Notes: generated by a model not told the origin, from the sequence alone. A stretch of 64,000 nt of DNA from Burkholderiaceae bacterium (GCA_024235995.1 JACKLI010000001.1:930001-994000); one strand, 5' to 3'; numbered from the stretch's first letter, positions 8,238-17,605 are shown. Translations and numbers: made by a program.

Positions 8238-9290
8238 ATGAACCCGTCACGCTTTTTCTCCCTCAGCCTGCTCGCCGCCTGCGGCCTGGCCTGTTCGATG
8301 GCGCCCGCCCAGGCCAACCTGCAAACCACCCCGCCCGCGTCCACCAGCCCTCGCGAGGCCCACATCCCGCCGCGCCCCTTCAGTGCCCCCGCACCGCTGG
8401 CGCAGCCGCTGCGCTTCAAGATGACATCGCCCCAGGTGCGCGAGCTGCAAATCCGCCTGCGGCACGCCCGCTACCTGGCCACGTACGACGCCAACGACCA
8501 GTTCGGCGCGGTCACCCGCACGGCGGTCGAAAAGCTGCAGCGCGAAAACGACCTGCCCGTCACCGGCGTGGTCGACCAGAAGACCTGGGACGTGCTGCGC
8601 GCCAGGTCCTTCGACCCCACCGCCGCCGAACTGAACAACACCGACATCGGCCCCTGGTTCACCGGCCCGCAGCACCCGGGCTACATCATGGAGCTGCAGG
8701 ACCGCCTGCGGCAGGCCGGCTCCTACACCGGCCCCACCGACGGCGAGCTGAACGCGGCCACCCGGCAGGCCGTATCCGCCTGGCGCGTCAAGGCCGGCCT
8801 GCCCGCCAGCGAGGTGATGGACGAGCGTGCCTGGGCCCGGCTGATCGCCGCCACGCGCAACCCGCGCTACGCGCAGCTGTTCAGTGCGCCGCCGGCCAGC
8901 ACGCTCACGCAGCAGCTCGATCCGCGTTGCGCCACCGGCCGGGTGGTGTGCATCTCCAAGGCGCAGAAGAAGATGTCCTACGTGGTGGACGGGCAGATCC
9001 AGTTCACGCGCGAGGCGCGGTTTTCGCGCCCCGGCTGGGACAGCCCGCTGGGCGAGTTCCGCGTCTGGTACAAGAACAACGACACGGTGTCCAAGATCTT
9101 CGGCGAGCGCACGCCCATGCCCTACGCCCTGTTCTACACCGGCAACGTGGCCATCCACTTCTCTGACGACTTTGCCGAGAACGGCTACGCCAGCGGCTCG
9201 CACGGCTGCAGCCAGCTGCGCGACTACCAGGTGGCCAAGTGGCTGTACGAGCAGGTGAAGGTGGGCGACCGGGTGGTGGTGTACGAGTGA
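8238..9290 (+). CDS. L,D-transpeptidase with two peptidoglycan-binding domains
   Basis: Exported cell-wall enzyme, 350 aa, forming or editing 3-3 peptidoglycan crosslinks (or lipoprotein anchoring) in the periplasm. A signal peptide ends around residue 26 (SMAPAQA). Two PG_binding_1 repeats follow: about 63-120 (VRELQIRLRHARY...VVDQKTWDVL) and about 145-200 (IMELQDRLRQAGSY...MDERAW). The YkuD catalytic domain (about 225-350) carries H307 (VAIHFSDDF) and the SHGC motif with H322 and C324, so the active site is intact. It is monocistronic, between ovoA and a divergent-function gene. Confidence 0.88.
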   Translation: MNPSRFFSLSLLAACGLACSMAPAQANLQTTPPASTSPREAHIPPRPFSAPAPLAQPLRFKMTSPQVRELQIRLRHARYLATYDANDQFGAVTRTAVEKLQRENDLPVTGVVDQKTWDVLRARSFDPTAAELNNTDIGPWFTGPQHPGYIMELQDRLRQAGSYTGPTDGELNAATRQAVSAWRVKAGLPASEVMDERAWARLIAATRNPRYAQLFSAPPASTLTQQLDPRCATGRVVCISKAQKKMSYVVDGQIQFTREARFSRPGWDSPLGEFRVWYKNNDTVSKIFGERTPMPYALFYTGNVAIHFSDDFAENGYASGSHGCSQLRDYQVAKWLYEQVKVGDRVVVYE

Positions 9291-9382
9291 AGTACTGACG
9301 TGCTCGACGCAGGCTTCGCGGGTGGCCGCAGCGTCGGCCGGCCAATCGGGCTATCGTGCGCGGATCGAACCGGAGTTCCGCC

Positions 9383-10465
9383 ATGTCCACCACCACCTTT
9401 GAAGACCGCGCCACCGGCGCCCTGATGGGCGCGCTGATCGGCGAGGCGCTGGGCGTGGGCCCGCACTGGTACTACGACCTCGACGAGCTGCACGCCGCCC
9501 ACGGCCCCTGGATCAGCGACTACACCACGCCCAAGCCGGGGCGCTATCACACGGGGCTGAAGGCCGGCGAGTCGTCGCAGGCGGGCTGGCTGCTGGAGCT
9601 GACCATGAAGTCGCTGGCCGAGCGCGGCGGCTACGACGAGTCCGATTTTTGCCAGCGCATGGACCGCGACTTCTTCCCGCTGATCGACGGCACGCCCAAC
9701 AACGGTCCCGGCGGCTACACCAGCCAGTCGATGCGCGAGTCGTTCCGCCTGCGCGTGAAGCTGGGCAAGCCCTGGGGCGAGGTCGGCGGCTGGGCCGACA
9801 CCACCGAGGCCGCCGAGCGCGTGCTGGCGATCGCCGTGCGCGATGCGCGCGACCCACAGGCCGCGGCGCGCCACGTCAGCGGCAACACCGCGCTGACGCA
9901 GATCGACGCCACGGTGGGCGCGATGACCACCGCCTACGCGCTGGCGCTGGGGCAGCTGGTGCAGGGCGTGCGTTTCGACGGGCAGATCAGCAGCACGCTG
10001 ATGGGCCTGGTGCGCGAGGGCCGCCTGCCGTTTCACAGCGTCACCAAGCCGGGCGAGGACGCCGTGCCCGACGGACCGGAGCGGCCGCGCCAGGCCGGGC
10101 AGTTCGCCTCGCCCGACGCGCTGCTGGGCATGGGCTGCATCGCCGCCGCCGCGCTCGACCCCGACGTGCGCATCGAGCCGGCGTGGAAGGTCTCGCTGGT
10201 CTACGGCATGCCCTGCGCCATCTATCACCAGCTGCCGGCGGCCTATCACCTGGCCGCCCGCTTTGCCGACGATTTCGAATGCGCCGTGCTGCACGCCATC
10301 AACGGCGGCGGCCAGAACCAGGCGCGTGCCATGCTCACCGGCGCGCTGGTGGGCGCCATGGTGGGCCTGCAGGGCATACCCCGGCGCTTCATCCAGGGGC
10401 TGGATCGCGCCGAAGAGCGCCTGCAACTGGCGCGCCGCATTGCCGCGCAGGCCGCGCATGCCTGA
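9383..10465 (+). CDS. ADP-ribosylglycohydrolase-family protein
   Basis: A 360-aa all-helical protein of the ADP-ribosylglycohydrolase/J1-crystallin superfamily. The family start GALMGALIGEALGVGPHW is clear, with the usual G-D-A-L-G reading G-E-A-L-G. The paired-aspartate metal motif (T-D-D-T/S) expected in active hydrolases is not obvious in the N-terminal third, so catalysis on ADP-ribosyl-protein is uncertain; a crystallin-like or small-molecule role is possible. Start ATG 9383 is preferred over an upstream in-frame start because CGGAG lies 7 nt before it. It converges with the ABC permease gene, 3 bp between stops. Confidence 0.7.
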   Translation: MSTTTFEDRATGALMGALIGEALGVGPHWYYDLDELHAAHGPWISDYTTPKPGRYHTGLKAGESSQAGWLLELTMKSLAERGGYDESDFCQRMDRDFFPLIDGTPNNGPGGYTSQSMRESFRLRVKLGKPWGEVGGWADTTEAAERVLAIAVRDARDPQAAARHVSGNTALTQIDATVGAMTTAYALALGQLVQGVRFDGQISSTLMGLVREGRLPFHSVTKPGEDAVPDGPERPRQAGQFASPDALLGMGCIAAAALDPDVRIEPAWKVSLVYGMPCAIYHQLPAAYHLAARFADDFECAVLHAINGGGQNQARAMLTGALVGAMVGLQGIPRRFIQGLDRAEERLQLARRIAAQAAHA

Positions 10466-10468
10466 AGC

Positions 10469-11269
10469 TCAATGCATCGGCCCACCGAGCCGCTGGCTGG
10501 CCTTCGATATCGCGTAGTTGACCAAGCAGTAAAGCACCGCGACCACGAGGTACACGGGCACCAGCGCGTGGTAGTTGGCAATGAGCACCTTGGCGTTCTG
10601 CATCAGTTCGCCGTAGGTCACGACGTAGCCGAAGGTGGTGTCCTTGACCACGATGACCAGTTGCGCGACCAGTGCCGGGACGATGTAGCGCAGGGCCTGG
10701 GGAAAGACGATGGAGAAAAACACCTGGGCCTCGGTCAGCCCCAGGCTGCGCGCGGCATCGGTCTGGCCGCGCGGTACGGCGAGCACGCCCGCGCGGTAGA
10801 CCTCGGCCACCACGGCGGCGGTACTCAAGGCTACGGGCAGTGTCAGCATCCAGTAGGTGCTGAGCTTGATGCCGACTTGCGGCAGCACCAGAAAACACAC
10901 ATAGATGAGCAGCAGCGTCGGCGTGCCGCGCAAGAACTCGATGGCCGCGACGCTCGGCCAGCGCAGCAGCCGCGGCCGCGCCAGGCGCCCGACCAGCAGC
11001 ACCAGCCCCAGGGCCAGTGCGATGACGGCGGCCATTGCCGCCGACGCCATGGTACCGAGCAGACCCTGGCCCAGGAAGGACCAGGTCGTAGCCCAGGCGA
11101 AGAAGTTCCAGAACCGGGCGTCGAGCTGCCCTGCGCTGTGAAAGCGCAGCACGATGCCCGCGGCGAGCAGCAGCAGCATGGCCGCCGAGACCGCGCTCAT
11201 CGCCCGCGTGGCGGCCTGAGCCCGGGGGCTTGGCGCGCCAAACAGGATGTCTTGCAGCCGACGGCCCAT
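10469..11269 (-). CDS. Amino-acid ABC transporter permease (HisM/GltK family)
   Basis: Inner-membrane permease of a polar amino-acid importer, 266 aa with five or six transmembrane helices. The family segment FLRGTPTLLLIY and the EAA loop (EVYRAGVLAVPRGQTDAARSLG, read as EAA...G) are visible. It is the third gene of a minus-strand set: binding protein, permease, permease. No ATP-binding subunit is encoded alongside. The gap to the preceding permease (174 bp) is unusually long and contains short palindromes, so separate transcription is possible. Confidence 0.85.
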   Translation of the reverse strand: MGRRLQDILFGAPSPRAQAATRAMSAVSAAMLLLLAAGIVLRFHSAGQLDARFWNFFAWATTWSFLGQGLLGTMASAAMAAVIALALGLVLLVGRLARPRLLRWPSVAAIEFLRGTPTLLLIYVCFLVLPQVGIKLSTYWMLTLPVALSTAAVVAEVYRAGVLAVPRGQTDAARSLGLTEAQVFFSIVFPQALRYIVPALVAQLVIVVKDTTFGYVVTYGELMQNAKVLIANYHALVPVYLVVAVLYCLVNYAISKASQRLGGPMH

Positions 11270-11443
11270 TTCAGTGATCCATGGCGCTGTGCATCACCGG
11301 CAGGGCATGAAACCTAAAGAGTCCGGTGGCCGCGGAGCAGGCCATGCCAGCGATCGCCGTGGCTGGGGTTTCCCCGGCCAGGGGCGATGCCCCCTTGAGG
11401 GGGGAGGCGAAACATCGCGCAGCGAGTGGAGACTGGGGGTGTT
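11270..11443. repeat. Inter-permease spacer with C5/G5 palindrome
   Basis: This spacer separates two permease genes that would normally abut. It contains the palindrome CCCCCTTGAGGGGG (11390-11403) and a nearby CCCCGGCCAGGGG inverted repeat. I see no ORF with a ribosome site. It may be a remnant of an extragenic palindromic element or a processing site. Confidence 0.35.
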
Positions 11444-12106
11444 TCATTTCAGAATCCGTGCCTTCTTCTCCAGGGCGGCGCCCGCCCAGGCGATGAGCAG
11501 GCCCGTCGCCACGTACATCGCCGCGGCCACCATGAATGCGGGAATGCCGGCGGCGGAGTCGGTGGCGATCTTGGACACGAGCGCGGTCAGCTCCCGGCCC
11601 GGAAACGGCACCTGCGACGCCAGCGAGGTCGACAGCATCAGCGCGATGAGCAGCGAGGTCATGGGCTGCACCACCGCGCGCAGCGCCTGCGGCAAGACAA
11701 TGGCGGTGATGACGCGCAGCGGCCGCAGCCCCAGGCTGAGCGCGGCTTCGATCTGGCCGCTGGCGACGGTGTTGATGCCGGCGCGCAGGTAGTCCGCCGT
11801 GAAGGCGGAGGCGACCAGCGCCAGCGTCAGGATCACGCTGGGCTCATAGTCGATCACGACCTCGAGATCGGGCAGCGCGAACACGATGAAGATCAGCAGC
11901 GCCACGCTGGGAATGTTGCGGAAGATCTCGACGTAGCCGGTCAGCACGAAGCGCAGCGGCGGCAGCGGCAGCAGCCGCAGCACCGTCACCAGCACGCCCA
12001 GCAGGAAGCCGGGCACGAACGACAGTGCCGTGAGCTTCCAGGTTAGCAAAAGGGCCTGCCCGAAGGCAGGCCCGTAGTCGACCAGGAGCCTGGAAACCTC
12101 GCCCAT
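11444..12106 (-). CDS. Amino-acid ABC transporter permease (HisQ/GltJ family)
   Basis: Inner-membrane permease, 220 aa, with about five hydrophobic helices. The family segment FRNIPSVALLIFIVF is present, and the EAA-type cytoplasmic loop reads YLRAGINTVASGQIEAALSLG. It starts 41 bp after the stop of the binding-protein gene, in the same operon. Together with the next permease it would form the heterodimeric channel of a glutamate/aspartate- or opine-type importer. Confidence 0.85.
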   Translation of the reverse strand: MGEVSRLLVDYGPAFGQALLLTWKLTALSFVPGFLLGVLVTVLRLLPLPPLRFVLTGYVEIFRNIPSVALLIFIVFALPDLEVVIDYEPSVILTLALVASAFTADYLRAGINTVASGQIEAALSLGLRPLRVITAIVLPQALRAVVQPMTSLLIALMLSTSLASQVPFPGRELTALVSKIATDSAAGIPAFMVAAAMYVATGLLIAWAGAALEKKARILK

Positions 12107-12147
12107 GGGCTAGCCCAGCGAAACGGGGAAAGCGGTGCAGCGCTGGA

Positions 12148-13050
12148 TCAGGGCAGCGCGGGCGGCGTCGGCACGGCCGTGCTGCCGGTGCGCTCGCCGA
12201 TGGAGATGGTCCACAGCTTGGCCCAGGTGCCGTCGGCTTCCACCTTCTTCAGAAAGGCATTGACGAAGGCCACGCCGTCCGAACCCTTGGGCAGGCCGAT
12301 GCCGTACGGGTCCTGCGCACCAAAGGGCGCGCCCGCCAGCTTGGTGTCGCCGGAGCCGAGGCTCAGGGCGTTGAGCAGCAGCGTGTAGTCGGTCACGTAG
12401 GCGTCCACGCGTCCCTGGCGCAGCGCGTCGAGGGCTTCCTGGTGCGTCTGGAACTCCTGCACGACCGCCTTGGGCGCGTACTGCGCCAGGATCGCAGGCC
12501 CCGTGGAGCCCGCCTGCGTGGCAACCTTCTTGCCGGCCAGATCGTTGTACGACTGGATCGCCTTGTTGCTGGCCTTGACCAGCACCCCGGCCTGCGAGGT
12601 GTAGTACGGGCCGGCGAACGAGATCTTCTCGGCGCGGGCGGGGGTGATGGAGTAAGTGGCCAGCACCATGTCCACCTGGTCGTTGATGAGCACCTGCTCG
12701 CGCGTGGACGAAGTCACCTGCGTGAACTGGATCTTGGCCCCATCGCCCAGGATGTAGCGCGCGATGAGTTGCGCCAAGCCAGCGTCGAAGCCGCGCATCC
12801 TGCCGTCTTTTTCGTTGAGCAGCGAGAAGAGATTCGAGGTCTGCGTGCCGCCCAGGCGCAGCGTGCCGGCCTGCTTGATCTTGCTGGCCCAGGGGCTCGA
12901 TGCGATGGTCGCCGCATCGGCGACGGGGCCCTGCGCGACCAGCGCGTCGAACGCCGCGGCATTGATGGGCGTGCCCTGGGCGAACAGCGGCCCAGCGGCC
13001 ACGAAAGCCAGTGCCGCCACGGTGGATTGGAAAATGGATTTGATCGACAT
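12148..13050 (-). CDS. Periplasmic amino-acid-binding protein (GltI-like, SBP family 3)
   Basis: Solute-binding component of the adjacent ABC importer, 300 aa. The ATG at 13050 is chosen over a start 9 codons upstream because AGGAGG lies just before it and it begins a typical signal peptide (MSIKSIFQSTVAALAFVAAG, cleavage at LFA-QG). The family 3 fold is shown by GRMRGFDAGLAQLIARY, INDQVDMVLATYSIT, YYTSQAGVLVK and GRVDAYVTDYTLL. This resembles polar amino-acid (Glu/Asp) binding proteins; exact ligand unknown. It is the first gene of the operon. Confidence 0.85.
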   Translation of the reverse strand: MSIKSIFQSTVAALAFVAAGPLFAQGTPINAAAFDALVAQGPVADAATIASSPWASKIKQAGTLRLGGTQTSNLFSLLNEKDGRMRGFDAGLAQLIARYILGDGAKIQFTQVTSSTREQVLINDQVDMVLATYSITPARAEKISFAGPYYTSQAGVLVKASNKAIQSYNDLAGKKVATQAGSTGPAILAQYAPKAVVQEFQTHQEALDALRQGRVDAYVTDYTLLLNALSLGSGDTKLAGAPFGAQDPYGIGLPKGSDGVAFVNAFLKKVEADGTWAKLWTISIGERTGSTAVPTPPALP

Positions 13051-13141
13051 GCAGTCCTCCTGGAGGGGGTGTGACACCGGCCAATATAGCGCAGGTCAGG
13101 AAATGTGAACCGTCCCGGGATTCGTGGAGGCCGGTGGGTTT

Positions 13142-16100
13142 TCAAGCACCTGCGGCTGCGTGCCGCAGATGGGGTTTGAGGTAGCGCCCCGTAAAACTCC
13201 CCGCGCAGGCCGCCACCGTCTCCGGCGTGCCCTGTGCCACCACGGTGCCTCCGCCGTCGCCGCCCTCGGGGCCCATGTCGATGATCCAGTCGGCGGTCTT
13301 GATGACGTCCAGGTTGTGCTCGATCACCACGATGGTGTTGCCGGCGTCCACCAGCTGCTGCAGCACCTTCAGCAGCAGCTCGATGTCGGCAAAGTGTAGG
13401 CCGGTGGTGGGCTCGTCCAGGATGTAGAGCGTGCGGCCGGTGTCGCGCTTGCTCAATTCCAGCGCCAGCTTGACGCGCTGCGCCTCGCCGCCCGAGAGGG
13501 TGGTGGCGCTCTGGCCCAGGGTGATGTAGCTCAGGCCCACGTCCAGCAGCGTCTGCAGTTTGCGCGCGATGGCGGGCTGATCGGCAAAGAAGGCGCTGGC
13601 CTGCTCCACCGTCATGTCCAGGATTTGCGCGATGTCGCGGCCCTTCCACTGCACCTGCAGCGTTTCGCGGTTGTAGCGCCGGCCGTGGCACACGTCGCAG
13701 GGCACGTACACGTCGGGCAAGAAGTGCATCTCGACCTTGACCACGCCGTCGCCCTGGCAGGCCTCGCAGCGCCCGCCGCCCGAGCCCTGCGGCACGTTGA
13801 AGCTGAAGCGCCCGGGGCCGTAGCCGCGCTCGCGCGCCGTGGCGGTCTCGGCCATCAGCTCGCGGATGGGGGTGAACAGTCCCGTGTAGGTGGCGGGGTT
13901 GCTGCGCGGCGTGCGGCCGATGGGGCTCTGGTCGACGGCGATGACCTTGTCGAACTGGTCCAGCCCCTCGATGGCCTGGTGCGGCGCGGGCTCCAGGTGG
14001 GCGCGGTGGATTTCGCGCGCGGCGGCGGCGTACAGCGTGTCGTTGACCAGCGTGCTCTTGCCCGAGCCCGACACGCCGGTCACGCAGGTCAGCAGGCCGA
14101 CCGGAAAGTCGGCCGTGACCTGCTTGAGGTTGTTGCCGTGCGCGCCGACGATGCGTAGCACGCCTGTGGGGGTGGCGTCGGGAGTTTTGGGTGATTTGAG
14201 GCCCTGGCCCGCATCCACTGTGCGCAAGCAGCTATCATTTTTGAATTGCCGGCGTTTGGGCGGCACGGCGATGGCGCGCTCGCCGCGCAGGAACTGCCCG
14301 GTCACCGAGCTGGGCGTGGCCGCTACTTGCGCGAAGCTGCCCTGCGCCATCACGCGCCCGCCGTGCACGCCGGCGCCGGGGCCCAGGTCCACGATGTGGT
14401 CGGCCTCGCGCATCATGTCCTCGTCGTGCTCTACCACCAGCACGCTGTTGCCCAGATCGCGCAGGTGCTTGAGCGTGGCGATCAGCCGGTCGTTGTCGCG
14501 CTGGTGCAGGCCGATGCTGGGCTCGTCCAGCACGTACATCACGCCGGTCAAGCCGCTGCCGATCTGGCTGGCCAGGCGAATGCGTTGCGCCTCGCCGCCG
14601 GAGAGCGTCTCGGCGCTGCGCTCCAGGCTCAGGTAGCTCAGCCCCACGTCGTTCAAGAACTGCAGGCGGTTGCCGATCTCGCGCACCACCTTGGCGGCGA
14701 TCTCGGCTTTGGCGCCCGCCAGCTGCAGGGCGTCGAAGTACGCCTTGGCCTCGCCCAGCGTGACGTGGCTGACCTGGTAGATGGCGCGGCGCTGCGCGCC
14801 CTCGCCGATGAACACATGGCGCGCCGAGGTATTCAGGCGCGAGCCGCCGCAGTCGGGGCAGGGCTGCTGGCTGCGGTAGCGCGCCAGCTCCTCGCGCACC
14901 ACGGTGGAGTCGGTCTCGCGGTAGCGCCGCGCCATGTTGGGCAGGATGCCTTCGAAGGGGTGCTTCTTGTTCACCTTCTTGCCCGCCGAGGCACCGCTCT
15001 CGAAGGTGTAGCTGAACTTGATTTGTTCCTCGCCCGAGCCGTGCAGGATGGCGGCTTGCACACGCGCCGGCAGCGATTCGAACGGCGCTTCCACATCAAA
15101 GCGGTAGTGCGCCGCCAGCGCCTCGATCAGCGCGAAGTAATAGGCGTTGCGCCGGTCCCAGCCCTTGATGGCGCCGCTGGCCAGGCTCAGGCTGGGAAAG
15201 GCCACCACGCGCTCCGCGTCGAACACCTCGGTGCTGCCCAGGCCCTCGCAGCGCGGGCAGGCACCGGCCGGGGCGTTGAAGGAGAACAGGCGCGGCTCCA
15301 GCTCGGCGATGGAGTGGTTGCACACCGGGCAGGCGAACTTGCTGTTGAACAGGTGCTCGGCGCCGCAGTCCATCTCCAGCGCAATCGCCCTCCCGCCGGC
15401 CAGGCGCAGCGCGGCCTCGAAGCTGTCGGCCAGGCGCGCCTTCATGTCCTCTTTGACTTTCAGGCGGTCGATCACGATGTCGATGTCGTGCTTCTCGGCT
15501 TTTTTCAGCGCGGGCAGGTCCGTGGCCTCCACGATCTGCCCGTCGATGCGAAAGCGTACATAACCCTGCGCCTGCATCTGCGTCAGCAATTCGCCGAACT
15601 CGCCCTTGCGCTCGCGCGCCACCGGCGCCAGGATCATCAGCCGCGTCTCGGCAGGCAGGGCCAGCACGGCGTCCACCATCTGGCTTACGGTCTGAATGGC
15701 CAGCGGCAGATCGTGCTCGGGGCAATACGGCGTGCCGGCGCGGGCAAACAGCAGGCGCAGGTAGTCGTGAATCTCGGTCACCGTGCCCACGGTGGAGCGC
15801 GGGTTGTGGCTGGTGGCCTTCTGCTCGATGGCAATCGCCGGCGACAGGCCCTCGATCAAATCGACGTCGGGCTTGTCCATCAGCTGCAGAAACTGCCGCG
15901 CGTAGGCGCTCAAGCTTTCCACGTAGCGGCGCTGGCCCTCGGCGTACAGCGTGTCGAAGGCCAGGCTGGACTTGCCCGAGCCCGACAGGCCGGTGATCAC
16001 CACCAGCTGGTCCTTGGGGATGTCCAGGTCGATGTTCTTCAGGTTGTGGGTGCGCGCGCCGCGCACGCTGATGCGCTGCTGGCGCAGCGCGGCGGCCAGG

Positions 16101-16165
16101 GGCAGGCCCTCGCTCGCGTCGGCGTCGGCGTCGGCCAGAGGGTGGTGGTGGGACAGGTCGTTCAT
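13142..16165 (-). CDS. uvrA: UvrABC excinuclease subunit A
   Basis: DNA damage-recognition ATPase of nucleotide excision repair, cytoplasmic dimer, 1007 aa (longer than the roughly 940 of E. coli). Both ABC modules are present: Walker A GLSGSGKSSLAFDT near residue 59 and GVSGSGKSTLVNDT near 695; signatures LSGGEAQRIRLASQIG and LSGGEAQRVKLALEL; and zinc-finger cysteine pairs (CPVC, CPRCEG, CPDCGG, CEACQGDG, CDVCHGRRYN). ATG 16165 follows GGCAGG; an upstream TTG is less likely. Between the two modules, residues about 640-657 are encoded by copy C of the dispersed repeat, in frame. There is a short acidic/His-rich N-terminal extension (repeated Ala-Asp). Confidence 0.95.
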   Translation of the reverse strand: MNDLSHHHPLADADADASEGLPLAAALRQQRISVRGARTHNLKNIDLDIPKDQLVVITGLSGSGKSSLAFDTLYAEGQRRYVESLSAYARQFLQLMDKPDVDLIEGLSPAIAIEQKATSHNPRSTVGTVTEIHDYLRLLFARAGTPYCPEHDLPLAIQTVSQMVDAVLALPAETRLMILAPVARERKGEFGELLTQMQAQGYVRFRIDGQIVEATDLPALKKAEKHDIDIVIDRLKVKEDMKARLADSFEAALRLAGGRAIALEMDCGAEHLFNSKFACPVCNHSIAELEPRLFSFNAPAGACPRCEGLGSTEVFDAERVVAFPSLSLASGAIKGWDRRNAYYFALIEALAAHYRFDVEAPFESLPARVQAAILHGSGEEQIKFSYTFESGASAGKKVNKKHPFEGILPNMARRYRETDSTVVREELARYRSQQPCPDCGGSRLNTSARHVFIGEGAQRRAIYQVSHVTLGEAKAYFDALQLAGAKAEIAAKVVREIGNRLQFLNDVGLSYLSLERSAETLSGGEAQRIRLASQIGSGLTGVMYVLDEPSIGLHQRDNDRLIATLKHLRDLGNSVLVVEHDEDMMREADHIVDLGPGAGVHGGRVMAQGSFAQVAATPSSVTGQFLRGERAIAVPPKRRQFKNDSCLRTVDAGQGLKSPKTPDATPTGVLRIVGAHGNNLKQVTADFPVGLLTCVTGVSGSGKSTLVNDTLYAAAAREIHRAHLEPAPHQAIEGLDQFDKVIAVDQSPIGRTPRSNPATYTGLFTPIRELMAETATARERGYGPGRFSFNVPQGSGGGRCEACQGDGVVKVEMHFLPDVYVPCDVCHGRRYNRETLQVQWKGRDIAQILDMTVEQASAFFADQPAIARKLQTLLDVGLSYITLGQSATTLSGGEAQRVKLALELSKRDTGRTLYILDEPTTGLHFADIELLLKVLQQLVDAGNTIVVIEHNLDVIKTADWIIDMGPEGGDGGGTVVAQGTPETVAACAGSFTGRYLKPHLRHAAAGA
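14193..14245 (-). repeat. Dispersed ~60-bp repeat, copy C, inside uvrA
   Basis: Read in the uvrA sense it runs from TTCAAAAATGATAGCTGC through TTGCGC and TGGATGCGGGC to CTCAAATC. It carries the complete family core and is translated in frame into 18 residues ending DAGQGLKS, in the linker that joins the two ABC modules. Confidence 0.7.
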
Positions 16166-16366
16166 GGGCAACCTGCCATTATCGGAAATTGCCGTGCATG
16201 ACGCACCCGCTGGCCGGGATGCGCGCCTGGCCGGCGGGCGCGGCGGGCAGGCACCCTGGCTTGAAGATGGCCTTCAGGGCCGCGTTCGCGACATTCGGTC
16301 GGCGATGGCGGAAAATGCCGGGTTTGACCGTTTCGCACCACGCTCTTTCTGGGGTGCCGCCTGTCG

Positions 16367-17605
16367 ATGCCTGCTGCCACTGCCACTTCCCCCTCCACCG
16401 CTCCCGTCCACCGCATGACCGGCGACGAGCGCCGCGCCACCCAGTCGCTGGCGGGCATCTTCGCGCTGCGCATGCTGGGCCTGTTCCTGGTGCTGCCGGT
16501 GTTCATGCTGGAGGCGGCGCGCTACCCGGGTGGCGACGACCCGGCGCTGATCGGGCTGGCCATGGGTATCTACGGCCTGACGCAGGCGGTGATGCAGGTG
16601 CCGCTGGGGCTGGCGTCCGACCGCATCGGCCGCAAGAAGGTGATCGTGGCGGGCCTGCTGGTGTTTGCGCTGGGCAGCGCGGTGGCGGCGCTGGCGCCCA
16701 GCGTGCACATGCTGATCGTGGGCCGCGCGCTGCAGGGCGCGGGCGCGGTGTCGGCGGCGGTGACGGCGCTGCTGGCCGATCTGACGCGCGACGAGGTGCG
16801 CACCAAGGCCATGGCGGCGGTGGGCATCAGCATCGCCGGCATGTTCGCGCTGTCGCTGGTGGTGGCGCCGCCGCTGGCCGGCGCCATCCACCTGTCGGGC
16901 CTGTTCTGGCTGACCGCGCTGCTGGCCGTAGGCGGCGTCGTGGTGGTGCTGCGCGCCACGCCCGACGAGCCCGCGCGCCACAAGGACGAGCCGCGCGGGC
17001 GCCTGCAGGACGTGTGGCTGCACCCGAACCTGTGGCGGCTGGACCTGGGCGTGTTCGTGCTGCACACGGTGCAGATGTCGATGTGGGTGGTGGTGCCCGA
17101 GCTGCTGGTGGGCGCCGGCCTGCCCAAGGCCAACCACTGGCAGCTGTACCTGCCGGCGGTGCTGGCTTCCTTCGTGCTGATGGGCGGGCTGTTTTCGCTG
17201 GAGCGGCGCGGCTACCTGCGCGCCGTGCTGCGCGGCGGCATCGCGCTGCTGCTGCTGGTGCAGCTGGCCCTGTTGTGGCTGGCGCCGCGGGCGCCGGGGC
17301 TGTGGACCATGGGCTGGGTGATGTTCTTCTTCTTCGTTGCCTTCAACCTGATCGAGGCCAGCCAGCCCAGCCTGATCTCGCGCCTGGCGCCGGCCAACGC
17401 GCGCGGCGCGGCGCTGGGGGTGTACAACACGCTGCAGTCGCTGGGGCTGTTCACCGGCGGCGCCTTGGGCGGCTGGCTGCTCAAGCACGGCGGCTATGCG
17501 GCCGTGCTGGGCGGCACCTCGGTGCTGGTGGCGCTGTGGCTGGTGCTGGGCTGGGCGCAGATCGTGCCGGGGCTGCGCCCGGCCGCCGCCGCGCCGGCGC
17601 GTTGA
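16367..17605 (+). CDS. Major facilitator superfamily transporter
   Basis: A 12-helix inner-membrane secondary transporter, 412 aa. The MFS motif A loop between helices 2 and 3 reads GLASDRIGRKKVIV, and motif-C-like Gly-rich helices follow (GRALQGAGAVSAAVTALLADL). It resembles drug/arabinose-efflux type exporters; the substrate cannot be assigned. ATG 16367 gives a short hydrophilic tail before helix 1; an internal ATG at 16415 is possible. It is divergent from uvrA across a 201-bp intergenic region with no other gene, and it is followed by ssb after 81 bp. Confidence 0.85.
   Translation: MPAATATSPSTAPVHRMTGDERRATQSLAGIFALRMLGLFLVLPVFMLEAARYPGGDDPALIGLAMGIYGLTQAVMQVPLGLASDRIGRKKVIVAGLLVFALGSAVAALAPSVHMLIVGRALQGAGAVSAAVTALLADLTRDEVRTKAMAAVGISIAGMFALSLVVAPPLAGAIHLSGLFWLTALLAVGGVVVVLRATPDEPARHKDEPRGRLQDVWLHPNLWRLDLGVFVLHTVQMSMWVVVPELLVGAGLPKANHWQLYLPAVLASFVLMGGLFSLERRGYLRAVLRGGIALLLLVQLALLWLAPRAPGLWTMGWVMFFFFVAFNLIEASQPSLISRLAPANARGAALGVYNTLQSLGLFTGGALGGWLLKHGGYAAVLGGTSVLVALWLVLGWAQIVPGLRPAAAAPAR

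Noticed and set aside
13060..13100. TATATT as a -10 box for the amino-acid binding-protein gene
   Set aside because: No acceptable -35 at 16-18 bp; kept out of the feature list.
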